Source: Nocardioides ferulae
GTDB lineage: Bacteria; Actinomycetota; Actinomycetes; Propionibacteriales; Nocardioidaceae
DNA: 64,000 nucleotides
Assembly: GCF_003660455.1 (NCBI RefSeq)
Contig: NZ_QZVR01000018.1
Span: 62,001-126,000 of the forward strand
Direction: 5' to 3'
Part shown: one piece after another, positions 23,675 through 33,688 of the stretch
Layout of the letters: every line of letters starts with the position of its first letter
Numbering within the stretch: the stretch's first letter is position 1
Notes under the pieces: generated by a model
The model's database searches: none
Seen by the model: only the letters and a program-made list of their open reading frames with translations
What the model was told of the DNA's origin: nothing
Position numbers and translations under genes: made by a program

Positions 23675-24565
23675 GTGGCTCCGACGCATCGGACGGTCGC
23701 CTTGCCCATCTCACCGGCTCTCGCACCCGCCCTCCCACCGACTCCCTCGCCCCTCACCTCCCCGCACACCCGCCGAACGGCCACCGGCACGCTGTCGGCC
23801 GTCACGACCCGGCTCGCCGTCGTCGCGCACCGCGGGGCCTCCGGCGAGGCCCCCGAGAACACCGTGGCCGCGGTGCGACTGGCCCTCGCCCAGGGTGCGG
23901 ACCTGATCGAGAACGACCTGCACCGCACCCGCGACGGCGCCATCGTCGTTCACCACGACGCCACCCTCGCCCGGACCACCGACGCCGCCCGGGTGCTGCC
24001 GGGCCGCGCCCCCTGGGCCATCGCCGACCTCACCCTCGCCGAGGTGCGGCGGGTCGACGCCGGATCGTGGTTCGGCCCCGCCCACTCGCGCGAGCCGGTC
24101 CCGACCCTGACGGAGTGGGCCGCGGCCGTGGGCGGGCGAGCCGGCATGCTGCTGGAGGCCAAGCGGCCCGAGCTCTACCCCGGGCTCGCAGCTGACCTCG
24201 CGGCGGAGTTGCGCACCGTGCCCGCGCTCCGCTCCGCCGTCGCCCGCGGCCGAACGGTGGTGCAGTGCTTCTCGCACCGCTGGCTGCGGCGGTTCGCCGA
24301 GGCCGTGCCGGAGGTCCCGGTCGGGGCGCTGGTGGCCCTGCCCCCGACGCCGGCGCTGGTGCGCGAGACCGCCAGTTGGGCGGCCTATCTCAACCCCGCC
24401 GCGACCGTCGTCGACCGCGCCGCGGTGACCCGCATCCACGACCACGGGCTGCGCACCTTCGTCTGGACCGTGGACCGACCGCTGGCGATGCGGCGCGCCG
24501 CCCGGCACGGCGTCGACGGCATCATCACCAACCACCCGGCCCGTTGCCGCCGGGTGCTCGCCTGA
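23675..24565 (+). CDS. Cytoplasmic glycerophosphodiester phosphodiesterase
   Basis: This is a paralogue of the secreted enzyme at 7145-8017. The catalytic core begins near residue 43: VVAHRGASGEAPENT, ENDLHRTRDGAIVVHHD and the C-terminal VDGIITNHP. The first 42 residues are Pro/Thr-rich and show no signal peptide, and no convincing ribosome-binding site precedes the GTG at 23675, so the true start may be nearer the core. It probably hydrolyses glycerophosphodiesters inside the cell. Confidence 0.85.
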   Translation: MAPTHRTVALPISPALAPALPPTPSPLTSPHTRRTATGTLSAVTTRLAVVAHRGASGEAPENTVAAVRLALAQGADLIENDLHRTRDGAIVVHHDATLARTTDAARVLPGRAPWAIADLTLAEVRRVDAGSWFGPAHSREPVPTLTEWAAAVGGRAGMLLEAKRPELYPGLAADLAAELRTVPALRSAVARGRTVVQCFSHRWLRRFAEAVPEVPVGALVALPPTPALVRETASWAAYLNPAATVVDRAAVTRIHDHGLRTFVWTVDRPLAMRRAARHGVDGIITNHPARCRRVLA

Positions 24566-24676
24566 GCCTCGCTGAGCCCTGCCCTCCGGCCCACCCGGGC
24601 CTCTGCCCTCACCAGGGCTGGAGGATGATCGAGGAGACCGGCCACCGCCGGCCCACTCTCGACCGGAAGGACCCCC

Positions 24677-25681
24677 ATGGAGCACCGCACGCTGATCACG
24701 CCGTCGCGAGGGCGCGTCAGCCACGACGCCTCGGTGGTCGGGCTCGGCACCTGGCAGCTGGGTGCCGACTGGGGCGAGGTCACCGAGTCCGACGCCACCG
24801 CGGTGCTGGCCGCGAGCGTCGAGGCGGGGGTGAGCTTCTTCGACACCGCCGACGTCTACGGCGACGGCCGCAGCGAGCGCGTCATCGGCGCCTTCCTGAA
24901 GGAGCACGACGGCATCACCGTCGCCACCAAGATGGGTCGCCGAGCCGAGCAGGTGCCCGCCAACTACGTGATGGACAACTTCCGCGCCTGGACCGACCGG
25001 TCGCGCCGCAACCTCGGCGTCGACACCCTCGACCTGGTGCAGCTGCACTGCCCGCCGAGCGCCACGATCGACGCCGACGCCACCTACGACGCCCTCGACG
25101 CGCTCGTCGAGGAGGGCGTCATCGCCGCCTACGGCGTGAGTGTCGAGACCGCCGACCAGGCGCTCAGCGCGATCTCGCGGCCCCACGTCGCCAGCATTCA
25201 GATCATCTTGAACGCCTTCCGCCTCAAGCCCCTCGACGCCGTGCTGCCGGCGGCCGCCGAGGCCGGCGTCGGCATCATCGCCCGGGTGCCGCTCGCCTCG
25301 GGGCTGCTCAGCGGCAGGTACGACGAGCACACGACGTTCGCGGCCGACGACCACCGCACCTACAACCGCGACGGCAGCGCCTTCGACGTCGGCGAGACGT
25401 TCTCGGGGGTCGACTACCGGTCCGGCGTCGAGGCCGCCCGCGAGTTCTCCCGTCTGGTCGCCGAGCACGGCCCCGAGGGGGCGACGCCCGCCCAGGTGGC
25501 CCTGGCCTGGGTGGTCCAGCAGCCGGGCGTGACCACGGTGATCCCCGGTGCCCGCAACGTCGACCAGGCCCGGGCCAACGCCGCTGCCGGTGAGCTGCCG
25601 GCACTCGCCCCCGAGCTGCTCGACGGCGTCCGGGCGGTCTACGACCGCTACTTCCGCGAGGCCATCCACGGCCGCTGGTGA
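24677..25681 (+). CDS. Aldo/keto reductase
   Basis: This 334-residue NADPH-dependent oxidoreductase has a TIM barrel. The catalytic tetrad is visible: Asp and Tyr in FFDTADVYGDG, Lys in VATKMGR, His in LVQLHCPPS. The C-terminal cofactor-binding segment is VTTVIPGARNVDQA. It resembles the YajO/Tas-type group acting on small carbonyls. GGAAGGA precedes the ATG. Its stop lies 4 bp before the amylosucrase start, so the two may be co-transcribed. Confidence 0.92.
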   Translation: MEHRTLITPSRGRVSHDASVVGLGTWQLGADWGEVTESDATAVLAASVEAGVSFFDTADVYGDGRSERVIGAFLKEHDGITVATKMGRRAEQVPANYVMDNFRAWTDRSRRNLGVDTLDLVQLHCPPSATIDADATYDALDALVEEGVIAAYGVSVETADQALSAISRPHVASIQIILNAFRLKPLDAVLPAAAEAGVGIIARVPLASGLLSGRYDEHTTFAADDHRTYNRDGSAFDVGETFSGVDYRSGVEAAREFSRLVAEHGPEGATPAQVALAWVVQQPGVTTVIPGARNVDQARANAAAGELPALAPELLDGVRAVYDRYFREAIHGRW

Positions 25682-25685
25682 GCCG

Positions 25686-27587
25686 GTGACCGCACCTCGG
25701 GCAGTCCACGACACCGCCGCGCGCCACCTCGCGGCGCTCAGCCGCGACCGCCGCGCCGACTTCGCCCTGCGGCTCGACCGGTGGTGGCCCGACCTGCAGG
25801 CGGCCGCCGGCGAGCTCTACCCCGACCCCGAGGTCCTCGTGGGCCGGCTGGTCGAGCTCGCGGCGGCGGCGTACGCCGCGCGCCCCGAGGACCTGCAGCT
25901 GCTCGACCGGCGGCGGCTCCTCACACCGGACTGGCTGCAACAGCCCGACATGGCCGGCTACGCCTGCTACACCGAGCGGTTCGCCGGCGACCTCGACGGC
26001 GTCGGCGAACGGATCGACTACCTGCAGGAGCTCGGCGTCACCTACCTGCACCTGATGCCGCTCGCACTGCCTCGTCCCGGCGACAACGACGGCGGATACG
26101 CCGTCGCCGACTATCGCCGGGTCCGACCCGACCTCGGCTCGCTGCGCGACCTGCGCCGCCTCGCCGGCACCCTGCGCCAGCACGGCATCAGCCTCGTCCT
26201 CGACCTGGTGCTCAACCACGTGGCCCGGGAGCACGACTGGGCCGTGCGCGCCCGCGCCGGCGACCCGACGTACCGCGACTACTTCCTGGTCTTCGACGAC
26301 CGCGAGCAGCCCGACTCCTACGAGCGCACGCTGCCGGAGGTGTTCCCCGACTTCGCACCGGGCAACTTCACCTGGGACGACGACCTGGCCGGCTGGGTGT
26401 GGACCACGTTCAACTCCTGGCAGTGGGACCTCAACTGGGCCAACCCCCAGGTGCTGCTGGAGTTCGCGAGCCTGGTGCTCGACATGGCCAACCTGGGTGT
26501 GGAGGTGCTGCGGCTCGACGCGATCGCGTTCGTCTGGAAGCGGATGGGCACCGACTGCCAGAACCAGCCGGAGGTGCACGCGGTGACCCAACTGCTGCGC
26601 ACCGTGGCCCGCATCGCCGCCCCCGCCCTGGCGTTCAAGGCGGAGGCGATCGTCGGGCCGCGCGACCTGGTGGCCTACCTGGGCACCGGCCGGCACGCGG
26701 GCCGGGTCAGCGACCTGGCCTACCACAACAGCCTGATGGTGCAGGTGTGGTCGATGCTGGCGGCCCGCAACACCGTGCTGGCCCGGCACGCCCTGGCGGC
26801 GCTGCCCCCGGTGCCGGCGTCCAGCACCTGGATCACCTACGTGCGCTGCCACGACGACATCGGCTGGGCCATCGACGACGGCGATGCCGCCGCGGTCGGC
26901 CTCAGCGGCGACGGGCACCGCCGGTTCCTCTCCGACTGGTACGCCGGCTCGTTCCCCGGCACCTGGGCCGACGGGTTGGTCTTCCAGCACAACCCGGCGA
27001 CCGGCGACCGGCGGATCAGCGGCACCGCGGCCTCGCTGGTCGGCCTGCCCCACGATCCGGAACTGGGGCTGGCCCGGCTGGTCCTCGCCCACGCGATCGT
27101 GGCCGGCTGGGGCGGCATCCCGGTGCTGTGGAGCGGCGACGAGCTGGGGCTGCCGAACGATGCACACTGGGCCGACGAGCCCGGACATGCCGGCGACAAC
27201 CGGTGGGCGGGACGGCCGCGCCTGGACGCCGCCCTGGTCGCGCAGCGCCACGACCCGAGCACGGTGCCCGGCCAGGTGTTCGGCGCGCTCGCGCACCTGA
27301 TCCGGGTCCGGGCGGGGCTCCCCCAACTGCACGCCGGAGCCCCGGTCGAGGTGCTTCCCGACACCGACGACGGCGTGCTGGCCGTGGTGCGCCGGCATCC
27401 CAGCGGTCCGCTGGTCGGGCTCTACAACGTCACCGAGGAGCCGCGGCCGTTCCCCGCCGCCCGGCTGGAGGCCGCCGGTCTGGTCGACCCGTGGAACGCG
27501 TTGGCCGGGCACCGGGTCGACCCCGACCCGGACGGCACGGTGTGGCTGCCGCCGTACGCCGCGTGGTGGGTGGTCGACCACCCGTAA
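25686..27587 (+). CDS. Amylosucrase (GH13 subfamily 4)-like glucosyltransferase
   Basis: The 633-residue length is typical for amylosucrase. An N-terminal helical domain (1-95) precedes the barrel: LGVTYLHLMPL, DLVLNHVAREHDWA, nucleophile Asp in LRLDAIAFVWK, acid/base Glu in FKAEAIVG and YVRCHDDIGWAI at the third catalytic Asp. The extra B' loop DGHRRFLSDWYAGSFPGT is characteristic of this group. The family builds alpha-1,4-glucan from sucrose, releasing fructose; related sucrose hydrolases cannot be excluded. It starts with GTG. No phosphorylase or debranching genes are adjacent. Confidence 0.88.
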   Translation: MTAPRAVHDTAARHLAALSRDRRADFALRLDRWWPDLQAAAGELYPDPEVLVGRLVELAAAAYAARPEDLQLLDRRRLLTPDWLQQPDMAGYACYTERFAGDLDGVGERIDYLQELGVTYLHLMPLALPRPGDNDGGYAVADYRRVRPDLGSLRDLRRLAGTLRQHGISLVLDLVLNHVAREHDWAVRARAGDPTYRDYFLVFDDREQPDSYERTLPEVFPDFAPGNFTWDDDLAGWVWTTFNSWQWDLNWANPQVLLEFASLVLDMANLGVEVLRLDAIAFVWKRMGTDCQNQPEVHAVTQLLRTVARIAAPALAFKAEAIVGPRDLVAYLGTGRHAGRVSDLAYHNSLMVQVWSMLAARNTVLARHALAALPPVPASSTWITYVRCHDDIGWAIDDGDAAAVGLSGDGHRRFLSDWYAGSFPGTWADGLVFQHNPATGDRRISGTAASLVGLPHDPELGLARLVLAHAIVAGWGGIPVLWSGDELGLPNDAHWADEPGHAGDNRWAGRPRLDAALVAQRHDPSTVPGQVFGALAHLIRVRAGLPQLHAGAPVEVLPDTDDGVLAVVRRHPSGPLVGLYNVTEEPRPFPAARLEAAGLVDPWNALAGHRVDPDPDGTVWLPPYAAWWVVDHP

Positions 27588-27698
27588 GGGCGCGGTTGTG
27601 CCGGAGCGACTGCGGGTAGGCCCGGGATGTGAAACGCTTCTGCCGACGGGCGTGCGGTCTGCGGCGCAGCGGGACTCGCCCGTTTCGTCGGGAGCGCC

Positions 27699-30206
27699 GT
27701 GGAGGACGCCGTGAGCAACCAGGGGCGCCAACCAGCGGTCGACTCCGCGGAGGGTCGTGTCTCGAGCCCCCCATCGGGGATCACCGTGGTGCCGCTTCCG
27801 GAGAACCACGTCGCGCAGCGCGGCGTGCGACTCGCGGCCGAGGTGACCGGCGCCGACGAGGCCCGAGTGTGGCTGGTCACCGATGACCGCTCGGCGGCGC
27901 TCGACCCGGACGCCGCTCCCGAGATCCGGGCCCTCGCCTCCGCGGCGGCAGAGTCGGTGCTCGCCGACGAGCCCGTGGTCCTCGGGACGCAGACCGGCGG
28001 CGCGGTCGCCGCGGTGCCGCTGCGTCACGGCGGCCGCGTCCCCGGTGCCCTCGCGGCCACCGCCGCGTCTCCGGGGCATTGGGAGCCGCGACGGCTCCGC
28101 TTCCTGGAGCAGGTCGCCGAGTTGGTCTCGGCCGATCTGCGGCTCGCCTCGGCAGCGGCCGACCTGGAGGGCGAGCGGCTGCGGTGGCAGCTGGCGGTCG
28201 ACGCCGCCGAGGTCGGGGCCTTCGACTGGGACCTGACCACCGGGTCCCTGCTCTGGGACGACCGGCTGCTGGAGATCTTCGGCACCGACCGGTCCCGGTT
28301 CAGCGGGAACATCGAGGCGTTCTACGAGCTGGTCCACCCCGAGGACCTGCCCCGGGTCATCGCGGCCGCGCAGCAGGCCGTGTCGACCTGCGGCGACTAC
28401 ACCGCGGAGTACCGAGTGCTGCGGCCGGACGGAAGCATGCGCTGGGTGGCCGCCCGCGGGCGCGGCCTGCCCGGGCCGGACGGGAAGGCCGTCCGGCTGC
28501 TCGGTGCGGCGTACGACACCACCGCCGTCCAGGAGGGAGAGGCCCGGGTCGCCCGGGTCCTGGAGTCGATGCCGACGGCGTTCTATCAGCTGACCCCCGA
28601 CTGGCGGTTCAGCTACGTCAACGCCGAGGCGGAGCGGCTGCTGGGAGCCACCCGCGGCGACCTGGTCGGTGGGTCGGTGTGGGAGCTGTTCCCCGCAGCT
28701 GTCGGCAGCGACTTCGAGCGCTCCTTCCGCCGCGCCGCCGAGACCGGCGAGCCCTTGACCTTCGACGCCTACTACCCGGCGCCGCTCGACGGCTGGTTCG
28801 AGCTGCGTGCCTGGCCCTCCCCCGACGGCCTGGCGGTCTACTTCGTCGACATCACCCAACGCCGACTGGTCCAGGAGTCACTGGACCGCACGTCGCGACG
28901 CAACCAGCTGCTCGCCGAGGTGAGCACGGCGCTGTCCGGCACTCTCGAGGTCGAGGAGGCGGTGGGCCAGCTGGCCGAGCTCGTGGTCCCGGCGCTCGCG
29001 GACTGGGCGCTGGTGACCGTGGCCGGGGAGGACCGGGGCGGCGACTGGCGCCGGCGGCTGCACGACGTCGGGTGGCATCACGCCGACCCGCGGCTGCGGC
29101 CGCTCGTCGAGCGCTATGCCGCGCTGCGCCTGGACGCGCTGACCGAGCAGTCCTTCCTCGCCCGCGGGATGCGCCAGACCGAACCCGTCCTGGTCACCAG
29201 CGGCGCCGCCACGGCGATCGCCGAGGTGCTGTTGCCCGGCGAGGCCCGCGACCTGTGCCTGCGGCTGGCCCCCGAGTCGCTCGCGGTCGTGCAGCTGCGC
29301 GCTCGGGGGCGGACGGTCGGCCTGCTCAGCGCGTTCCGGGACGGCAGCCGGGCACCCTTCTCCGCCGGCGACGTCGACACCCTGCGCGAGGTGGCCCGAC
29401 GCGCCGCTCTCTCGCTCGACAACTCCCGGCTGTACGCCGAGCAGCGCGACCTCGCGGAGGGGCTGCAGCGCAGCATGCTCACCGCGCCGCCCGAGAGCGA
29501 GCGGTTGCAGATCGCGGTGCGATACGAGCCGGCCGCCCAGGCGGCCCAGGTGGGTGGCGACTGGTACGACGCGTTCCACCAGGGCCGCGGCGCCACGATG
29601 CTGGTGATCGGCGACGTCGTCGGCCACGACACGGCGGCCGCCGCGGCGATGGGCCAGGTGCGGGGACTGCTGCGTGGGATCGCGGCGCACACCGGCGAGG
29701 GACCGGCCGCGGTGCTGCGCGGCGTCGACCAGGTGATGGCCACGTTGCAGGTCGACACGACGGCGACAGCGATCGTGGCCCGAGTCGAGTTCGACGGTCC
29801 GCTGCTCCCCGACCAGCCGCCCGGCGAGACGTCGGAGCCGGTGCGGCTGCGGTGGGCGAACGCCGGCCACCCGCCACCGTTCGCGATCCACCCCTCCGGC
29901 GAGGTGACTTCGCTGGCGCTCCCCCAGGCCGACCTGCTGCTCGGGCTGGACCCGGCTACGCCCCGGGCGGAGACCGCACTCGACCTGCCGCCAGGCACCG
30001 CCGTACTGCTCTACACCGACGGGCTGGTCGAGCGCCGCGGTCAGCCGGTCGACGAGGGGATGGCCCGACTCGGCCAGCTGCTGCGCGAGTTGGGTCCGCT
30101 CGGCCTCGGCCTGGAGGAGCTGTGCGACCGGGTCCTCGCACACATGCTCCCGGGGCCGTCGGAGGACGACGTGGCGTTGCTGGCGGTGCGAGCCGGTGCC
30201 GGCTGA
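27699..30206 (+). CDS. GAF-PAS-PAS-GAF-SpoIIE serine phosphatase
   Basis: The product is 835 residues. In order: a divergent GAF (about 20-145), a PAS with PAC motif (about 160-285; YRVLRPDGSMRWV), a second PAS (about 290-400), a GAF domain (about 410-580) and a C-terminal PP2C-type SpoIIE phosphatase. The latter has metal ligands in GGDWYDAF and VIGDVVGHD, NAGHPPP, and LLYTDGLVERR. Such proteins dephosphorylate anti-anti-sigma factors and so control stress sigma factors; no anti-sigma gene is adjacent. GTG codons at 27699 and 27711 are both possible starts, each with a GGAG or GGGAG upstream. Confidence 0.9.
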   Translation: MEDAVSNQGRQPAVDSAEGRVSSPPSGITVVPLPENHVAQRGVRLAAEVTGADEARVWLVTDDRSAALDPDAAPEIRALASAAAESVLADEPVVLGTQTGGAVAAVPLRHGGRVPGALAATAASPGHWEPRRLRFLEQVAELVSADLRLASAAADLEGERLRWQLAVDAAEVGAFDWDLTTGSLLWDDRLLEIFGTDRSRFSGNIEAFYELVHPEDLPRVIAAAQQAVSTCGDYTAEYRVLRPDGSMRWVAARGRGLPGPDGKAVRLLGAAYDTTAVQEGEARVARVLESMPTAFYQLTPDWRFSYVNAEAERLLGATRGDLVGGSVWELFPAAVGSDFERSFRRAAETGEPLTFDAYYPAPLDGWFELRAWPSPDGLAVYFVDITQRRLVQESLDRTSRRNQLLAEVSTALSGTLEVEEAVGQLAELVVPALADWALVTVAGEDRGGDWRRRLHDVGWHHADPRLRPLVERYAALRLDALTEQSFLARGMRQTEPVLVTSGAATAIAEVLLPGEARDLCLRLAPESLAVVQLRARGRTVGLLSAFRDGSRAPFSAGDVDTLREVARRAALSLDNSRLYAEQRDLAEGLQRSMLTAPPESERLQIAVRYEPAAQAAQVGGDWYDAFHQGRGATMLVIGDVVGHDTAAAAAMGQVRGLLRGIAAHTGEGPAAVLRGVDQVMATLQVDTTATAIVARVEFDGPLLPDQPPGETSEPVRLRWANAGHPPPFAIHPSGEVTSLALPQADLLLGLDPATPRAETALDLPPGTAVLLYTDGLVERRGQPVDEGMARLGQLLRELGPLGLGLEELCDRVLAHMLPGPSEDDVALLAVRAGAG

Positions 30207-30223
30207 CCCCCGGCCCCGCCCAG

Positions 30224-31831
30224 TCAGAGCCGGAAGCGACTGACCATCTCCTCCAGCTGGGTGCCCATCCGGGCCAGCTCTGCGGCGGCCTGCTGGGCCT
30301 CCTGCACGCTGCCGGAGGTCCGGGTGGCCGCGCCGGCGATGCCGGCGACGCTGCCGGCGATGCCCTCGGAGCCACCGGCCGCCTCCACGACGTTGCGGTT
30401 CATCTCGTTGGTGGTCGCGGTCTGCTCCTCGACCGCGGAGGCGATCGTGGTCTGGAAGTGGTTGATCTCGTCGATCACGCCGCGGATCCGGTCGATCGCC
30501 TCGACGGCGCCGGCGGTGTCCTCCTGGATGGTGGTGACCCGCCGGGAGATGTCCTCGGTGGCCCGGGCGGTCTCCTGAGCCAGGTCCTTGACCTCGCCGG
30601 CGACCACGGCGAAGCCCTTGCCGGCCTCGCCGGCCCGGGCGGCCTCGATGGTGGCGTTGAGGGCCAGCAGGTTGGTCTGCTCGGCGATCGCGGTGATCAC
30701 CTTGACGACCGAGGCGATCTCGCGCGAGGAGTCGCCGAGCCGACCGACGGTCCGGGTCGTCTCCTCGGCGACGCTCACCGCGTTGTCCGCGACCCGGGCC
30801 GCCTCGTTGGCGCTGTGCGCGATCTCGCCGATCGCCGACTGCATCTGCTCCGATCCGCTCGCCAGGGTCGCCACGTTGCGCGAGACCTCGCCGGCGGCGA
30901 CGCTGACCTGGTCGGACTCGCCGGCGACTTCCTGTACGCCGGCCGCGAGCGCGTCGGCGGTGCCGCTGAGCGCCGTGGACGAACCGGCCAGCCGGCCGGC
31001 GAACTCGCGCACCATCGTCATCACACCGGCCAGAGAGTCCAGCGTCGTGTTCAGGGAGCGCCGCAGCTGCTCGATCTCCTTGGCGCCGGAGCGCTCCAGG
31101 CGGCTGGTCAGGTCGCCGTCGGCGACGCGCGCCAGCAGGTCCCGGGTCGCGCCGATGGGTCCGGCGACGCTGCGAGCGCTGACCACACCCAGCCCGACGG
31201 AGACCAGGACCGCCAGGGCGCTGACCGCGATCGTCCAGGTGCGGGTGTCCTCGTACGCCGCGTCGGCCGCCGCCGCCTTCTCCGCGGACTCGGCCTGCTC
31301 ACCCTCGATCGCGACGGCGATGCTCTCCTCGGCCTGCACGGCGTACCCGTCCATCTCGGCCAGCGCGGCACCCATCTCGGCCGGCAGGAGCTCGCCGCTC
31401 TTGATCTGGTCGAGGATCGCGAAGTTGCCCTCGACCGCGGCCGCGAACTCGTCCATCGCCGCCTTCGCCGTCGGGTCGAGCGGCAGCGCCTGCACGTCGT
31501 CGACCCGGGCGACCAGCCCCTCCGCGGCCTCGGCCGCCGCTGCCGACTCGACCTCGAGGACCTCCGGCGGCAGGCTCTCGATGGCGGTGCGGGCGTCGTG
31601 AGCGGCGTACTCCCACCACAGCACCTGCAGGTCGCGGACGGCGTTGAGGTGCCCCGAGTCGGTCTGCACCGACTGCGAACGCTCGCTCTGCGCGCTCATC
31701 CGCTCCAGCGAGAAGCCGGCCACGAGCAGGGTCAGCAGCGACACGACGAGGAAGGAGGCCAGCAGCCGGGTGCGCAGGGAGGCACCACGCAGGGCGGCGA
31801 CGAGGCCGGTGGAGCGCACGGTGGAGGACAC
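30224..31831 (-). CDS. Methyl-accepting chemotaxis protein
   Basis: The product is 535 residues. Two membrane helices (about 20-42 and 198-220) bracket a 155-residue helical extracytoplasmic sensor domain of four-helix-bundle type. A HAMP domain (about 221-275) leads to the signalling hairpin whose tip reads [20 protein letters not shown]. Chemoreceptors of this kind control CheA, but no che or flagellar genes lie in the window. It converges on the phosphatase gene with 17 bp between stops. Confidence 0.93.
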   Translation of the reverse strand: MSSTVRSTGLVAALRGASLRTRLLASFLVVSLLTLLVAGFSLERMSAQSERSQSVQTDSGHLNAVRDLQVLWWEYAAHDARTAIESLPPEVLEVESAAAAEAAEGLVARVDDVQALPLDPTAKAAMDEFAAAVEGNFAILDQIKSGELLPAEMGAALAEMDGYAVQAEESIAVAIEGEQAESAEKAAAADAAYEDTRTWTIAVSALAVLVSVGLGVVSARSVAGPIGATRDLLARVADGDLTSRLERSGAKEIEQLRRSLNTTLDSLAGVMTMVREFAGRLAGSSTALSGTADALAAGVQEVAGESDQVSVAAGEVSRNVATLASGSEQMQSAIGEIAHSANEAARVADNAVSVAEETTRTVGRLGDSSREIASVVKVITAIAEQTNLLALNATIEAARAGEAGKGFAVVAGEVKDLAQETARATEDISRRVTTIQEDTAGAVEAIDRIRGVIDEINHFQTTIASAVEEQTATTNEMNRNVVEAAGGSEGIAGSVAGIAGAATRTSGSVQEAQQAAAELARMGTQLEEMVSRFRL

Positions 31832-31938
31832 GGGTTGCCTTTCGGACGACGGGTCACCAAGTCACCAGGGGAGGGCGGCGCTCTCCCCATCGGCTCTCGG
31901 ACCGGCGAACTGAGCCGCGCCGGGAGCATGATGAGACC

Positions 31939-32775
31939 GTGAGCAGATCCGACTCCCCCGCCGGCCAGCCCGTCTCCTCGCCCCAGCTGGGCGTGGTGTT
32001 CCGTCCGCAGTCCCCGCCCGAGGACCTGCGTGCCGTCATGGCGGCGGTGGACGCCGCCGGCGTGGACGAGCTCTGGCTCTGGGAGGACTGCTTCCTGCAG
32101 GGTGGGCTGACCACCGCGGCCGCCGCACTCGCCCTCTCCGAGCGGGTCCACGTCGGCGTCGGGCTGCTGCCGGTGCCGCTGCGCAACCCGGCGCTGGCGG
32201 CGATGGAGATCGCGAACCTGGCCCGCCTCTGGCCGGGCCGGCTGACGGTGACCCTGGGCCACGGGGTGCAGGAGTGGATGGCGCAGGTGGGCGCCGCGGT
32301 CGAGTCGCCGCTCACCTTGCTGCGCGAGCACACCACGGCGGTCCGCGACCTGCTGTCGGGCCAGGAGGTCACCATGGAGGGGCGGTACGTCCGGCTCGAC
32401 CGGGTGCGCCTGGACTGGCCGCCACAGACGCCGCCCCGACTGCTGATCGGTGCCCGTGGTCCCCGGTCGGTGGGCCTCGCCGGCGAGCTGACCGATGGCG
32501 TGCTGCTCGACTCGGTCGCCGACGCCGACGCCGTACGCCGGGCGCACGCGGAGCTCGCGCTGGGCCGGGACCGCGGCGGCCGGGCCCTCGACCCGCGGTC
32601 GGCGGTCTGCGTCTACACCGAGGTCGACCCGATGCGCACCGCCGCCGAGCTGAACGCGGCGGTGGCCGAGCGGGTGCGTGAGCTGGGGGGCGCTGGCGCC
32701 GACTCGGTGATCTTCCAGGCGACCGGCCAGCACCCGAGCCCGGTGCCGCTGCTCGAGGCGCTCGCGACGACCTGA
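31939..32775 (+). CDS. LLM-class (luciferase-like) flavin or F420 oxidoreductase
   Basis: This 278-residue TIM-barrel protein has the luciferase-like monooxygenase pattern: GVDELWLWEDCF at strand 2, VHVGVGLLPVPLRNP at strand 3, LTVTLGHGVQEWM and TPPRLLIGARGPRSVGLAGELTDG for phosphate binding. In actinobacteria these mostly use F420. No substrate can be assigned. The start is GTG at 31939. It is divergent from the MCP gene and converges on the PfkB-type kinase. Confidence 0.85.
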   Translation: MSRSDSPAGQPVSSPQLGVVFRPQSPPEDLRAVMAAVDAAGVDELWLWEDCFLQGGLTTAAAALALSERVHVGVGLLPVPLRNPALAAMEIANLARLWPGRLTVTLGHGVQEWMAQVGAAVESPLTLLREHTTAVRDLLSGQEVTMEGRYVRLDRVRLDWPPQTPPRLLIGARGPRSVGLAGELTDGVLLDSVADADAVRRAHAELALGRDRGGRALDPRSAVCVYTEVDPMRTAAELNAAVAERVRELGGAGADSVIFQATGQHPSPVPLLEALATT

Positions 32776-32792
32776 CCGCAAGGCTCGGTCGG

Positions 32793-33671
32793 TCAGCGGT
32801 GCTGCCGGCCGAACCAGCCGTGCGCTCCGGCGCTGCGGCACGACTCCGAGGCCACCGCGGCCGCCCGGGCCAACGCCGCGGCGGGGTCGGAGAGGCCGCC
32901 ACCGGCGACCAGGTGTGCGAGCGCGCCGTGCAGCACGTCGCCGGCGCCGACGGTGTCGACCACGTCGGGGACCGCCGGCACCGCGATCTGGCGGCGTCGC
33001 CCCTCGACGAGCAGCTCGACCGGGTCGGCGCCGGCGGACCGGGCGGCGACCGGGCAGCCGGCCGCGGCCAGCAGGTGCAGCACATCGCCGCCGTCGGGGT
33101 GGGCGAAGTCGGCCGAGACGAGGGCGACGTCGACGAGCGGCAACAGCTCCTCGGTGCCGCTCTTCCAGCTGCCCCCGTCGAGGAGCACCGGCACCCCCGC
33201 CGCCCTGGCCCGGCGGGCCAGCTCGGTGGCGGCGGCCATGTGGTGGCCGTCGAGCAGCAGCACGCCGACGCCGTCGAGCGGCACCCCGTCCACCGGCGGG
33301 GTGCGAGCGACGCCGGCCGCGTTGTGGGAGATCACCGCACGCTCCCCGGTGGGCTCGGTGACGATGACCGACGAGACCGCCGGGGCGCCGGGCTCGCCGG
33401 CGAGGAGGTCCACCGCCTCCACGCCGGCCGCGCCGACCAGTCCGAGCGCCAGTTCGGTCAGCGGGCCGGACCCCACGGCGGTGACCAGCCGCGCCGGGCT
33501 GCCGAGGACGGCCGCGGTGGCGGCGGCGTTGGCCGCCGGTCCACCGAAGTCGAGCTCCGCCGAGCGGGCGACCACCTTCTCGTTGGGCCCTGGCCACCGG
33601 GTGACGACCTGCAGGTGGTCGAGGGTGAGCAGCCCGAAGCAGAGCACCGTGCCGCGGCCGTCGTGGTCCAT
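32793..33671 (-). CDS. PfkB-family carbohydrate kinase
   Basis: This 292-residue ribokinase-fold enzyme has the N-terminal substrate pocket FGGPAANAAATAAVLG and the C-terminal catalytic motif DTVGAGDVLHGAL, containing the anion hole and the base Asp. It probably phosphorylates a sugar or nucleoside; substrate is unknown. The start codon directly follows AGGAGG, which leaves no spacing, so an internal GTG (residue 9) may be the true start. It is divergent from the hydrolase at 33689, with only 17 bp between start codons. Confidence 0.88.
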   Translation of the reverse strand: MDHDGRGTVLCFGLLTLDHLQVVTRWPGPNEKVVARSAELDFGGPAANAAATAAVLGSPARLVTAVGSGPLTELALGLVGAAGVEAVDLLAGEPGAPAVSSVIVTEPTGERAVISHNAAGVARTPPVDGVPLDGVGVLLLDGHHMAAATELARRARAAGVPVLLDGGSWKSGTEELLPLVDVALVSADFAHPDGGDVLHLLAAAGCPVAARSAGADPVELLVEGRRRQIAVPAVPDVVDTVGAGDVLHGALAHLVAGGGLSDPAAALARAAAVASESCRSAGAHGWFGRQHR

Positions 33672-33688
33672 CCTCCTAGTCTGGCCCG